The translations under genes and the position numbers were made by a program. Positions 26,560-35,180 of a stretch of 64,000 nucleotides of DNA are shown here, in pieces (position 1 is the first letter of the stretch; every line of letters starts with the position of its first letter). The notes beneath the pieces are model-generated. The model did not search any database and was not told where the DNA came from. It saw only the letters and a program-made list of their open reading frames with translations. The stretch spans positions 62,001 through 126,000 of the forward strand of contig NZ_JAUQON010000014.1 in the NCBI RefSeq assembly GCF_030580955.1. Direction: 5' to 3'. Origin of the DNA: Hymenobacter convexus (GTDB lineage: Bacteria; Bacteroidota; Bacteroidia; Cytophagales; Hymenobacteraceae).

Positions 26560-26877
26560 CGTATTGTCTGAAAGGAACAATCAGGAATCTCAAGCGGCCA
26601 CAGTAGCCGAAGCAACCGCCTTATCTACCCTCGCCGGCGCCGTTTCCCGCGTGGCTTTGGTTATTTGAGCCGCGGGCAAACACTCCAAAGTATTTTCAGC
26701 AGCAATTAGGTCCGCTCTGTTATTACTCAGTACGCGGGTTATGACGATGCCGGAAGCGTCCGCCGCTTTGAATCTGCCCCAGTCGAAAGGGCAAAGTAGG
26801 CAGGAACGAAACAGGACACTCCGTGGAGTGCCCTGTTTTGGTTTTTTAGGTGCTCACTACATCAGTAAACAACTCCC
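26560..26877. other. 318-base gene-free stretch ending in a terminator
   Basis: No convincing protein gene. It ends with a strong plus-strand terminator although no plus-strand gene precedes it. On the minus strand about 70 codons (roughly 26800 down to 26590) are open without a good start codon. Either a small RNA on the plus strand or a decayed gene on the minus strand could explain it. Confidence 0.4.
26809..26847 (+). terminator. Rho-independent terminator without an obvious upstream gene
   Basis: AAACAGG-A-CACTCC pairs with GGAGTG-C-CCTGTTT (one mismatch), followed by GGTTTTTT. Plus-strand polarity is favoured; weaker T content follows on the minus strand, where it could also serve the gene at 26878-27405. 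Confidence 0.7.
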
Positions 26878-27405
26878 TTAAACAAACCTTTCCTTTTGGC
26901 AAAACCACTTCCACCACATTTGCCACAGGACTAATCCTATTCGCCACGGCCACCGCTGCCAGTTGCTATGAAATCTGGTTTTATGTGACATAAGCGAAAC
27001 ATAGGGTGGAATAGGTATTGCAACATGAAATGGCGGGTACCCCTCTCGCTCATGGTAGATATCTGAAATATCTTGACGCAAACGTCGGTCAATAAATAGC
27101 TCCAAGGTAGCCTTCTTGAATGTAGCATCGCAAACAGAAATGTTGACGTATGCCGGCACCTTTTGCGCTACCCATAACCGCTCTACTACTTCTGCGGCTG
27201 TTAGATGCTGCCCTATTTCCTGCTTCCGAGCCTGAAAACGCTCCCATTCAAACAAACTCAAATAAGGAGCCTCGTCATTGAGATTATCTGGCCGAATGAC
27301 GAAGTCTACAGTATCAGAAATTCTGTTCCAGCATAGTTGTCTGGTCAAAGACAATGTTGACTGGACAGCTGCTTGAAGATTGATTGCAAATTGCTCTTTC
27401 TGCAT
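26878..27405 (-). CDS. Hypothetical protein, AT-richer
   Basis: 175-residue soluble protein of unknown function without a signal peptide. It contains a charged helical segment (ARKQEIGQHLTAAEVVERLWVAQK) and a strand-rich centre (AYVNISVCDATFKKATLELFIDRRLRQ, given in the two halves AYVNISVCDATF and ELFIDRRLRQ). The C-terminus is rich in Trp and basic residues. GC content and codon use differ from the surrounding genes, which suggests transfer. No family recognised. A terminator lies after it. Confidence 0.65.
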   Translation of the reverse strand: MQKEQFAINLQAAVQSTLSLTRQLCWNRISDTVDFVIRPDNLNDEAPYLSLFEWERFQARKQEIGQHLTAAEVVERLWVAQKVPAYVNISVCDATFKKATLELFIDRRLRQDISDIYHEREGYPPFHVAIPIPPYVSLMSHKTRFHSNWQRWPWRIGLVLWQMWWKWFCQKERFV

Positions 27406-27444
27406 AAGCTTTTGGCGGCATAGCGAAACACGTTATCAAATGCC

Positions 27445-29919
27445 TTACACAACCGCCACTTTCTCCTTCTCCGCCACTGGCGGCACCACGCGCACGCGCA
27501 CCTCACCGAAGCCGACCGGCACCACGAGGCTGGGCAACTTCAAGCCTGTTTCCAGGGTGGCTTCCGTTACCTGGGCGGCCTGGCCGTCGGTGGTGACTTC
27601 GATGGGGCCGGCCACGCCGTGCAGCACCACGCGGTAGGTGGCGTAGCTGGGCTGGAAATCGCCTTCAATGGCCTGGGTGATAACCAAATCGGTGGGCGAG
27701 CCCGCCACGGTGAAGCGGCGCAGGGTGCGCTGGCCTTCCTGGTAGCCGTAGCCTTCGCCGCCGTCGTCGTAGAGCACGCTTTCGAGGGTGCCGTTTTTGT
27801 AGTAGACGTGCAGGGTGAGCTCGTCGATGACTTTTTCACCCACATATTGCAGCACGGGCTGCATGGGCAGCACGGCGCCGGCCTTCACGAAAAGCGGGAT
27901 GCGGGTGAGGTCGGCGGTGGCCCAGACTTCGGCGCCGCCGCTGGTGGGCGCGTCGGTCCAGTAGTAGAACCAGTCGCCGCGGGGCAGGTACATCCAGCGG
28001 CCCTCGGCGCCGGGCTGGGTGATGGGGCACACCAGCAGGTTGTCGCCGAGGCCGAATTCGGCCATGCGCAGGTAGGTTTCGGTGTCGTTCTGGTCGAGGA
28101 AGGTGAGCGGGCGCAGCATGGGCGTGCCGGTCGTGGCGTACTGCCAGAACGTGGTGTACATATAGGGCAGCAGGCGGTAGCGCAGTTCGATGAAGTGGCG
28201 GGCCAGGTCGGTCACCTCGTCGCCAAAGCTCCAGGGCTCCTGGTCGCCGTGGTCGCCGGAGCTGTGGGTGCGGAAGAAGGGGTGGAAGGCGCCCAGCGCA
28301 ATCCAGCGGGCGTAGAGCTCGGGCGTGGGCGTGTCCACGAAGCCGCCGATGTCGCTCCCGATGAAGCTGAAGCCCGAGATGCTCAGGCGCTGGCACTGGA
28401 TGTTGGCCAGCCAGAGGTGCTCCCAGGAGGCGATGTTGTCGCCGGTCCAGCCCGAGGAGTAGCGCTGGCCGCCCGAGTAGGTGCTGCGCGTGATGGTGAA
28501 GGGCCGGTTGGGGTAGCAGAACTGCTTCACGCCGTCGTTGGTGGCGCGAGCCATCTGCATACCGTAAATGTTGTGCGCCTTCTGGTGCGAGGCCCAGTGG
28601 CCATCGTAGTGGAAGCGCACATCGGGCGGGAAGGTGCCTTTTTCAAACACCGCCGGCTCGTTCATGTCATTCCAAACGCCTTTCACGCCAATGTCCTGGA
28701 TGAGTTCTTTGAACAAGCCGGCCCACCAGGTGCGCACCTCGGGGTTGGTGAAATCGGGGAAGTTGCAGAGGCCGGGCCAGACGGAACCCTTCATCAGCGG
28801 GCCGTCGGCGCGGCGGCAGAAGTAGTCGTTGGCAATGGCCTCCTGGTACACCGAGTAGTCGGGGTCAATTTTAATGCCCGGGTCGATGATGACCACCAAC
28901 TTGAAGCCATCGTCGCTCAGCTCCTGCACCAGGCGCTTGGGCTCAGGGAAGTGCGCCTTGCTCCAGGTGAAGCAGCGGTAGCCCTCCATGTAGTCGATAT
29001 CCAGGTAGATAGCGTCGCAGGGAATCTTGCGGTCGCGCAGGCCGCTCGTGATTTCCTTCACGTTGCTCTCGGGGAAGTAGCTCCACTTGCACTGGTGGTA
29101 GCCCAGCGTCCAGAGGGGCGGCAGCTCGGGCGGGCAGGTGAGCAGGGTGTATTCCTGGGTCACCTCCATCAGCGTGGGGCCGTAGATGAAGTAGTAGTTC
29201 AGCTCGCCGCCCTGCGCCCAGAAGCTGGTCACGTCGGCGCGCTCGGCCGCGAAGTCGAAGCTGGCCCGGAAGGTGTTGTCGAAGAAAATGCCGTGGGCAA
29301 TTTTCTGGTGCAGCACGTGGTAGAACGGAATGTTCTTGTACAGCGGGTCGGAGCCCTTGGTGTAGCCGTAAGTATCAGACCCCCAGTTGGTGAAGCGCTT
29401 GCCGCGCAGGTTCATGTTGTCGGGCTTGTCGCCGAGGCCGTAGTAGTGCACGCCGGGCGGCACCTGCTTGCTCATCTTCACGATGTCGTTGCCCGAGTCG
29501 TAGTCGTACTCCCAGTGGAAGCCCTTTTCGTCGTCCGAGAGAATGGTACCGGAGCGGTCGAGCACGCGGGTTTTCAGCGTTTCCTTCTGAATAATGCAGA
29601 TGAGGCGGGCCGTGGTGAGGCGGTAGTGGTCGGGCTTCTCGCGGAATTCGACCACGGCCGGCGCCAGCCGGGTGGTGGCATCGGCCGGCACGGCGTAGGA
29701 AAAATCCGAGTTCAGCGGCCCGTCGGTGAGGTAGCGGAAGCGTAGGATTTTGTCGCTGAGCACGTGCAGCAGCAAGCGCACGCCGTTTTGGCAAGTGAAG
29801 AGGAAGCGGTTGTGGTCGAGGGTATCGGCGCGCAGCACGGCGCCGGGGTATTGTTCCTGGTGGCTTTTGGCCGCCAGGTCATTCACCATGTAATTGTTCT
29901 CCTGAATGGTCGTATCCAT
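27445..29919 (-). CDS. GH31 family alpha-glucosidase, cytoplasmic
   Basis: 824-residue glycoside hydrolase of family 31 that removes terminal alpha-linked glucose. The ATG at 29919 (MDTTIQENNYMVNDLAA) is chosen; upstream codons of the frame are low-quality and overlap the divergent promoter region. There is no signal peptide, so it probably acts in the cytoplasm. The catalytic barrel shows YLDIDYMEGYRCFTWS, the nucleophile D418 in GVWNDMNEP, and SGWTGDNIASW, where the Asp is the acid/base. A DUF5110-like C-terminal domain follows. Divergent from the GT-B-like gene at 30156. It fits breakdown of imported maltodextrins beside GH13 and branching enzyme genes. Confidence 0.92.
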   Translation of the reverse strand: MDTTIQENNYMVNDLAAKSHQEQYPGAVLRADTLDHNRFLFTCQNGVRLLLHVLSDKILRFRYLTDGPLNSDFSYAVPADATTRLAPAVVEFREKPDHYRLTTARLICIIQKETLKTRVLDRSGTILSDDEKGFHWEYDYDSGNDIVKMSKQVPPGVHYYGLGDKPDNMNLRGKRFTNWGSDTYGYTKGSDPLYKNIPFYHVLHQKIAHGIFFDNTFRASFDFAAERADVTSFWAQGGELNYYFIYGPTLMEVTQEYTLLTCPPELPPLWTLGYHQCKWSYFPESNVKEITSGLRDRKIPCDAIYLDIDYMEGYRCFTWSKAHFPEPKRLVQELSDDGFKLVVIIDPGIKIDPDYSVYQEAIANDYFCRRADGPLMKGSVWPGLCNFPDFTNPEVRTWWAGLFKELIQDIGVKGVWNDMNEPAVFEKGTFPPDVRFHYDGHWASHQKAHNIYGMQMARATNDGVKQFCYPNRPFTITRSTYSGGQRYSSGWTGDNIASWEHLWLANIQCQRLSISGFSFIGSDIGGFVDTPTPELYARWIALGAFHPFFRTHSSGDHGDQEPWSFGDEVTDLARHFIELRYRLLPYMYTTFWQYATTGTPMLRPLTFLDQNDTETYLRMAEFGLGDNLLVCPITQPGAEGRWMYLPRGDWFYYWTDAPTSGGAEVWATADLTRIPLFVKAGAVLPMQPVLQYVGEKVIDELTLHVYYKNGTLESVLYDDGGEGYGYQEGQRTLRRFTVAGSPTDLVITQAIEGDFQPSYATYRVVLHGVAGPIEVTTDGQAAQVTEATLETGLKLPSLVVPVGFGEVRVRVVPPVAEKEKVAVV

Positions 29920-30155
29920 AGATTTATGCGAAGCAAAAAGGCGCGGCCGGGCCGGGCAAAAAAAGACCGGCCCGGCCGGTGCGAAAAGCGTTAAGTACGC
30001 AAGATACTTTTTCCGGGCCGGCTGCGGCCGAAATTTTCGCCCGGCGCAGATTTTTCGCCGATATATGGGTTGGCGTGCGTAGCATTGGCAACTGATAGCG
30101 CGCCGCGCCGCCGCCACCCCTCCCACCGGCCCGGTTTCGCCCCCTCCAGCTGCCC

Positions 30156-31616
30156 ATGACCCCGTCCGATTTCTCCGTTCTGCTGCTCGCCTGGGACGAT
30201 GCCGACCCCAGCGTGGCCGTGTTCGGCGGGGCGGCCCTGCCCCCCACCCTGCCCCTGGTCTACCACCTCGCCACCGAGCAGCCCGTGCTGGCCGTGTACC
30301 CGCACCTGCCCGAGGAAACCAGTACCAGCCTAAACCCCGAATTTGGTGCGGAATCTCCTTCGCCTGGCTTCATTGCGCCAGCCAGCGCCCCGGCAGAATA
30401 CGCCCCCGCCCGCCCTGAAACCGTCGCGGCCAGCGCCCCCGCGACCACATCAGAAACGGCAGCAATCACAGAAACTGAGGCCGTAGCAACAACTGCCGAA
30501 GCTACCCTCGCCCCTGGCGCTTCCGGCATCCGGCGCCTCACGGTGGTGGCCAGCGGCACCGCGTCGGCGTTCACGTCCGTGCTAGTTGGACTCGAAGACC
30601 GCGCCGCCGCCGGCCCGGCCGAAATAAAAGCCACTTTGCCCGCGCCCAAAATCCCGGTCGCGCCGGCCAATAGCCCCGCCCGCAGCCAGTGGCCTACCGG
30701 CGCCCATGCTCCGCAGCATCTGTCCTGGTCGGCGCCGGCCGTGCCCTACCTCGGCGCCACGGCGCCGGCCGGGCCGCCGGTGCGGCTGCCCGTGCCGCCG
30801 CTCATCCCCGCGCCCATCATCCGCGAAGCGGCCGACCTGGCCCAGGCCGCGTTGAGCTGGCCCACCGGCTTCAGCCCGCTGGCCGCGCCGGTGGCGCGGG
30901 TTCCGGTTGCGGAAGCTGGCGCGGAGGAAGCAGCAATGACCGGAGAGACCGGGGTAGCCGATGAACTCGAAGCGGTTGAAGCAGTCGAAACCGGAGCGTC
31001 TGAGGCCCTAACTGCCCCGCCAGAAGCCCACATTCAGCCGGCAGTTTTCGAAGAAACAACGGGAGAAATTGGGGCAGCCGAAGCCAACGACTTGTCGGCC
31101 CCGGAAGATGATTTAACGCTGGACACGCCTGCAGAAGCGGCTCCCGCCGATGAGGCACCCGAGACACCTACTCAGAACACTGCGCCGCTTACTTCAGCGC
31201 CGGCGCCGGTCCTTGCGGCACGCACACCATCTTTGGATGGCCTGAATTCCCGCATGATTCAGTATGCCCGCCAGGCAGCGCAGCTGGTACAGGGCCGCTC
31301 CGATTTCGGGGTGATTTATGCGCCCAGTTGGCCGGCGTGGCTGGCCGCGCTCGAAATCCGCAACAGCTCGCGCCGGCCGCTGGTGCTGTATGCCGCCAGC
31401 CTGGCCGTCGACTTTGCCTGCCCTGCCGAGCGCGGCTGGCTGCTGGAAGTGGAGCGCATGACGCTGCGCCGGGCCCACCTCGTACTGGTGCCTACCGAGC
31501 AGGTGCGCCAGCAGCTGCGCGCCGCCTACGGCGCCGATACCGGCGAAGTGCGCGTGGTACCCGCCGACGATGAGGAAGTCCTGCGGACGCTATTGCACGA
31601 GCTGGCTGCTGGCTGA
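30156..31616 (+). CDS. Truncated GT-B-like protein with large low-complexity insert
   Basis: 486-residue protein. Residues 1-52 (FSVLLLAWDDADPSVAVFGG then LPLVYHLATEQPVLAVYPH) resemble the first strand and glycine loop of GT4/GT5 glycogen synthases of Bacteroidota. Residues 55-360 are low complexity, rich in Ala, Pro, Glu and Thr. Residues 363-486 (MIQYARQAAQLVQGRSDFGV, YAPSWPAWLAAL, RRPLVLYAASLAVDFA, LEVERMTLRRAHLVLVPTEQ, VRVVPADDEE) match the rest of the N-terminal Rossmann half of such synthases. The protein stops where the second, nucleotide-sugar-binding half would start. The acceptor-type 'HAHDW' is changed to YAPSW. It is unlikely to be an active transferase. Homology is my reading by eye. 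Confidence 0.6.
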   Translation: MTPSDFSVLLLAWDDADPSVAVFGGAALPPTLPLVYHLATEQPVLAVYPHLPEETSTSLNPEFGAESPSPGFIAPASAPAEYAPARPETVAASAPATTSETAAITETEAVATTAEATLAPGASGIRRLTVVASGTASAFTSVLVGLEDRAAAGPAEIKATLPAPKIPVAPANSPARSQWPTGAHAPQHLSWSAPAVPYLGATAPAGPPVRLPVPPLIPAPIIREAADLAQAALSWPTGFSPLAAPVARVPVAEAGAEEAAMTGETGVADELEAVEAVETGASEALTAPPEAHIQPAVFEETTGEIGAAEANDLSAPEDDLTLDTPAEAAPADEAPETPTQNTAPLTSAPAPVLAARTPSLDGLNSRMIQYARQAAQLVQGRSDFGVIYAPSWPAWLAALEIRNSSRRPLVLYAASLAVDFACPAERGWLLEVERMTLRRAHLVLVPTEQVRQQLRAAYGADTGEVRVVPADDEEVLRTLLHELAAG

Positions 31617-31697
31617 GCCGGGCGGGGCGGCTTGGGAGGAATGGGTTTTCTTTGTGCCCATCAACCCATTTTGACCACCCTTAAACCCCGATTCCGC

Positions 31698-32168
31698 ATG
31701 CAGCCCGAACACGAATTCGAAGCCGTTTTAGAAGCAGCCGGCGACACGGGCGGCGTGTTTGTTGTGATTCCCTTTTCGGTGGCTGAGGTATACGGCAAGC
31801 GCGGCCAGCTGCCGGTGCACGTCACCTTCGACGGCTACCCCTACCAAGGCAGCGCCGTGCCGCTCGGCGACGGCCACCACGCCCTGCTCCTGCTCAAGCA
31901 AATCCGCAAAGCCATTGATAAAACCATTGGCGACACCGTGCGCGTGACCATGCGCCACGACACGGCCGTGCGCAAGATGGAAGCCCCCGCCGACCTGGCC
32001 GAACAGCTCGCCGCCAATCCCAAAGCCGCCGCCTACTTCGACAAGCTGGCCTACACCCACCAGCGCGAGTTCGTGCGCTGGCTGGAAGGCGCCAAGCGCC
32101 CCGAAACCCGCGCTAAGCGCCTGGCCGAAACCCTGGAGCTGCTGGGCCAGGGTCGCAAGCGCCCGTAG
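31698..32168 (+). CDS. DUF1905 plus YdeI/OmpD-associated domain protein
   Basis: 156-residue soluble protein with two small domains. Residues 1-90 are the DUF1905 beta-barrel (VFVVIPFSVAEVYGKRGQLPVHVTFDGYPY, shown by the VIPFSVAEVYG and VTFDGYPYQGS parts). Residues 110-156 are the YdeI/bacteriocin-protection-like helical region with LAANPKAAAYFDKLAYTHQR and EFVRWLEGAKRPETRAKRL (both 20 residues or fewer per segment). The frame opens at 31632, but the ATG at 31698 begins the conserved part. Biochemical role unknown. Followed by a family A palindrome and then the GH13 gene on the same strand. Confidence 0.88.
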   Translation: MQPEHEFEAVLEAAGDTGGVFVVIPFSVAEVYGKRGQLPVHVTFDGYPYQGSAVPLGDGHHALLLLKQIRKAIDKTIGDTVRVTMRHDTAVRKMEAPADLAEQLAANPKAAAYFDKLAYTHQREFVRWLEGAKRPETRAKRLAETLELLGQGRKRP

Positions 32169-32192
32169 CGCGCTTGGCGTTCTTAAAAGGTG

Positions 32193-32290
32193 GTCATGCA
32201 GAGCGCAGCGAAGCATCTTGCCCGCCACCACTAACCCGGACGATTGGTTTACCTGCTGCGGGCAAGATGCTTCGCTGCGCTCTGCATGAC
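32193..32290. repeat. Family A dispersed palindrome, long class
   Basis: Arms GTCATGCAGAGCGCAGCGAA... and ...TTCGCTGCGCTCTGCATGAC; the A-for-T change in the left arm is matched in the right arm. The loop carries GACGATTGGTTTACC. It sits between two same-strand genes. Confidence 0.9.
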
Positions 32291-32341
32291 GTTCTAAATT
32301 GTTGATTATTCCTGCCACTGGTTTCCCACCCAACCTCTCCC

Positions 32342-34222
32342 ATGAAAAAAAGCTGCCTGTTGCTCCTCTTGCTACTCCCGCTGTTGGGCACCGCCCAAAC
32401 CGTGCGCATCGACCGCGTGAACCCCACTAACTGGTGGGTGGGCATGAAAAACCCCAACGTGCAGCTCATCGTGCACGGCCCCGGCGCGGGCACGTTGGCC
32501 TACACCGTGAATTATCCGGGGGTGAAGCTGGTGAAAACCAACACGGTGGAGAACCCAAATTATGCTTTTCTCGACCTCACCATTGCCGCAACCGCCAAGC
32601 CCGGCCGGGTGCAGCTGGTGGGCAAAAAGGGCAGCCAGACCGTGACGCAAAGCTGGGAATTAAAGGCACGCGACAACGCACCCAAAGGCCAGGGCGTGAC
32701 GGCGGCCGACTTTATTTACCTGGCCATGCCCGACCGGTTTGCCAACGGCGACCCCAGCAACGACAAATTTGTGGATATGCGCGACCCGAACATGGACCGC
32801 GCCAACCCCTTCTTCCGCCACGGTGGCGACCTGGCGGGCGCGGCCCAGCGCATTCCCTACCTCAAAGAGCTGGGCGTGACGGCCGTGTGGTTTACGCCGG
32901 TGCTCGAAAACAACCAGCCGCTCACCAGCGAGGGCGGCACCATGCGCGCTTCTTACCACGGCTACGGCTTCACGGACCAGTACAACGTGGACAAGCGCTT
33001 CGGCGGCAACGCCGCTTACAAAAGCTACGTGCAGCAGGCCCACTCCGCCGGCCTGAAGGTGGTGCAGGACGCCGTGTACAACCACGTGGGCAACACCCAC
33101 TGGACGGTGCAGGACCTGCCCATGAAAAGCTGGCTGCACCAGTGGCCCACCTACACCAACACCACCTACCGCTACACCCCCATCACCGACCCACACGCGG
33201 CCCAGGTTGACCGCAAAATCACCCTCGACGGCTGGTTCGTGCCCTTCCTCCCGGACCTCAACCAGCAGAACCCCTACGTGGCCAATTACCTGATTGAAAA
33301 TGCCATCTGGAGCGTGGAAAATTTCGGCATCGATGCCTGGCGTATCGACACCTACCTGTATAATGACCAGCCGTTTATGAACCGCTGCAACGCGGCGCTG
33401 CTGGCCGAGTACCCGCGCCTGCACATCTTCGGCGAGTCGGCGGTGACCAACAGCATCGACCAAGCCTACTACACGCGCAGCAAGATTGATTTTCCCTTCA
33501 AATCGAACCAGCCCGGCGCGCTCGATTTCGTGCTGGAGGGCGCCCTGCTGGCCGGCCTGAAGGAAGTGGGCACGCCCGCCGCCACCGGCTGGGACGGCGG
33601 CGCCCAGCACGTGTACCAAACCCTGGCCCAGGACGTGGTGTACCAGGATGCGACCAAGCTCGTCACCTTCCTCGACAACCACGACCACAACCGCTTCCTG
33701 TCCGAAATCGGCGACGACCTCGACAAGTATAAGATGGGCCTGACCTGGCTGCTCACCACCCGCGGCATCCCCAGCATGTACTACGGCACCGAAATTCTGA
33801 TGAAGAATTTCAAAGACCCCACCGACGCCGAGGTGCGCAGGGATTTCCCCGGCGGCTGGTCCGATGACAAGGACAACAAGTTCACCGCCGCCGGCCGCTC
33901 GGCCCGCGAAAACGAGGCCTTCGACTTCGTGAAGAAACTTGCCACCTACCGCCGCGACCACAAAGTGCTGCACACCGGCAAGCTGATGCAGTACCTGCCC
34001 GAAAACGGCCTCTACGTGTACTTCCGCTACGACGCGACGGGCACGGTACTGGTGGCCTCGAATACTACCGACAAAGCAGCGTCGCTGCCCACCGCCCGCT
34101 TCTCGGAGCGCATGGCGGGCTTCAGCAAAGCCCGCAACGTGCTCACGGGCGAGAGCCTGAGCAGCCTGGCAACGCTGCAGCTGCCCGCCAAAACGGCAGT
34201 GGTATTAGAGCTGCTAAAGTAG
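32342..34222 (+). CDS. Secreted GH13 alpha-amylase family enzyme (SusA/neopullulanase-like)
   Basis: 626-residue exported GH13 hydrolase acting on alpha-1,4 glucans or cyclomaltodextrins. Signal peptide MKKSCLLLLLLLPLLGTAQ. An N-terminal immunoglobulin-like domain (about 22-110; RVNPTNWWVGMKNPNVQLIV in part) is the cyclomaltodextrinase N-domain found in SusA-type enzymes. The barrel shows nucleophile D336 (DAWRIDTY), acid/base E365 (IFGESAV) and D445 (FLDNHDHNRF), all three intact. A C-terminal beta domain ends at LELLK. It likely cuts starch or glycogen fragments in the periplasm; no SusC/SusD pair is present in the window. Confidence 0.92.
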   Translation: MKKSCLLLLLLLPLLGTAQTVRIDRVNPTNWWVGMKNPNVQLIVHGPGAGTLAYTVNYPGVKLVKTNTVENPNYAFLDLTIAATAKPGRVQLVGKKGSQTVTQSWELKARDNAPKGQGVTAADFIYLAMPDRFANGDPSNDKFVDMRDPNMDRANPFFRHGGDLAGAAQRIPYLKELGVTAVWFTPVLENNQPLTSEGGTMRASYHGYGFTDQYNVDKRFGGNAAYKSYVQQAHSAGLKVVQDAVYNHVGNTHWTVQDLPMKSWLHQWPTYTNTTYRYTPITDPHAAQVDRKITLDGWFVPFLPDLNQQNPYVANYLIENAIWSVENFGIDAWRIDTYLYNDQPFMNRCNAALLAEYPRLHIFGESAVTNSIDQAYYTRSKIDFPFKSNQPGALDFVLEGALLAGLKEVGTPAATGWDGGAQHVYQTLAQDVVYQDATKLVTFLDNHDHNRFLSEIGDDLDKYKMGLTWLLTTRGIPSMYYGTEILMKNFKDPTDAEVRRDFPGGWSDDKDNKFTAAGRSARENEAFDFVKKLATYRRDHKVLHTGKLMQYLPENGLYVYFRYDATGTVLVASNTTDKAASLPTARFSERMAGFSKARNVLTGESLSSLATLQLPAKTAVVLELLK

Positions 34223-34290
34223 AGGTTAGGCGGCCGTGCGACCAACCACCCGGAGCAGACTAAACCGCCCAACATGGCGGCCGAAGCCGG

Positions 34291-34345
34291 CCATTCAGGG
34301 TTTACGAAACTCACTTCAGGGATGAGTTTCGTAAACCCTGAATGG
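34291..34345. repeat. Family D palindrome
   Basis: Perfect 23-base arms (34291-34313 and 34323-34345; arm begins CCATTCAGGGTTTACGAAAC) with a nine-base loop. It lies between convergent GH13 and hypothetical genes and has no T-tract. Confidence 0.85.
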
Positions 34346-34437
34346 TGAACCAGTTTACTGAACTTTATCCGGGCTGTGGATACCGTTCGAAATGCTTACA
34401 AGCCTCTGTAGAACATGGTTTGCGAAAACGAGCAAAT

Positions 34438-35046
34438 TCATAGACTCAGGGGCAGACCTGTAGATTGCGCATATTCACTGATGGCTTTGTGTAAGGCATC
34501 AAAGTCTGCATTCATTTTTCGAATAATGGACGCATCTTCTGCCTCGTAACCTGCCGGATTCAGGTGATGATACATGGCTTTTAAGCCTCGCTTACCTGTC
34601 TCCACCTGGATGGCCGTAACGACCCACTCGGGCTTGGCAGCGGGCAGGACAGATGACGGCTGCTCTGCGGGGCCACTGTACTCATACCGCGGGTATTTTG
34701 GGTAGCGAAACACCTGGGCAAAATAGCGGGCATACTCGTGGCGGAGCCGCCGATTGGTGACAGGCTGTTCCGCGTAGGCAATCAGGGAATCGGGCAGGCT
34801 GTCACGAATGACAAAGGCTTTGAGCGCAAGGTGTTTGCCTTTCGTGTAGAGGTACACGACCTGGGTCTGCTTTTGCCCGTTTACCACGACCGATTCGCGG
34901 TAATCTAAGCGCCTGTTCGGGCCTTTTTCCCGGATGGAGTTGGCGAGGAAAGTGTCGTAGTCCAGCGCTCGAACGAGCGCCGTTTGTGCAGAGCAGCCTA
35001 GGCTGCAGCACAGCAGCAAGGCCGTGAAGGGGGCGCTAGTTTTCAT
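34438..35046 (-). CDS. Hypothetical secreted protein
   Basis: 202-residue exported protein with a signal peptide (MKTSAPFTALLLCCSLGCSAQ) that may also be read as a lipobox at LGC. The mature domain contains basic and aromatic stretches (FRYPKYPRYEYSG, LKAMYHHLNPAGYEAEDAS). No family recognised. Base composition is less GC-rich than nearby genes. I choose the second ATG (35046), since it directly starts the signal peptide. Confidence 0.65.
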   Translation of the reverse strand: MKTSAPFTALLLCCSLGCSAQTALVRALDYDTFLANSIREKGPNRRLDYRESVVVNGQKQTQVVYLYTKGKHLALKAFVIRDSLPDSLIAYAEQPVTNRRLRHEYARYFAQVFRYPKYPRYEYSGPAEQPSSVLPAAKPEWVVTAIQVETGKRGLKAMYHHLNPAGYEAEDASIIRKMNADFDALHKAISEYAQSTGLPLSL

Positions 35047-35180
35047 TTCGCAGGTCAAAGCAGGTTAGTTTAGTGAAAGGGTAGTATAAATCAACGCGCT
35101 ATTGCCAAGCCTCCTCTACCATTACAATCTAGTTCGGCAACCATAGTCACTAACTAGAGCTTCCCAGCCCTAGCCACCGT

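Noticed and set aside
26560..26877. tRNA or tmRNA gene in the gene-free stretch
   Set aside because: No cloverleaf, T-loop GTTCGA or CCA end was found; the only clear structure is the terminator.
27619..29745. 708-codon open frame antisense to the GH31 gene
   Set aside because: Composition (Val, Ala, Gly, Glu, His) is typical of the reverse frame of a GC-rich gene, and the other strand carries an intact GH31 enzyme.
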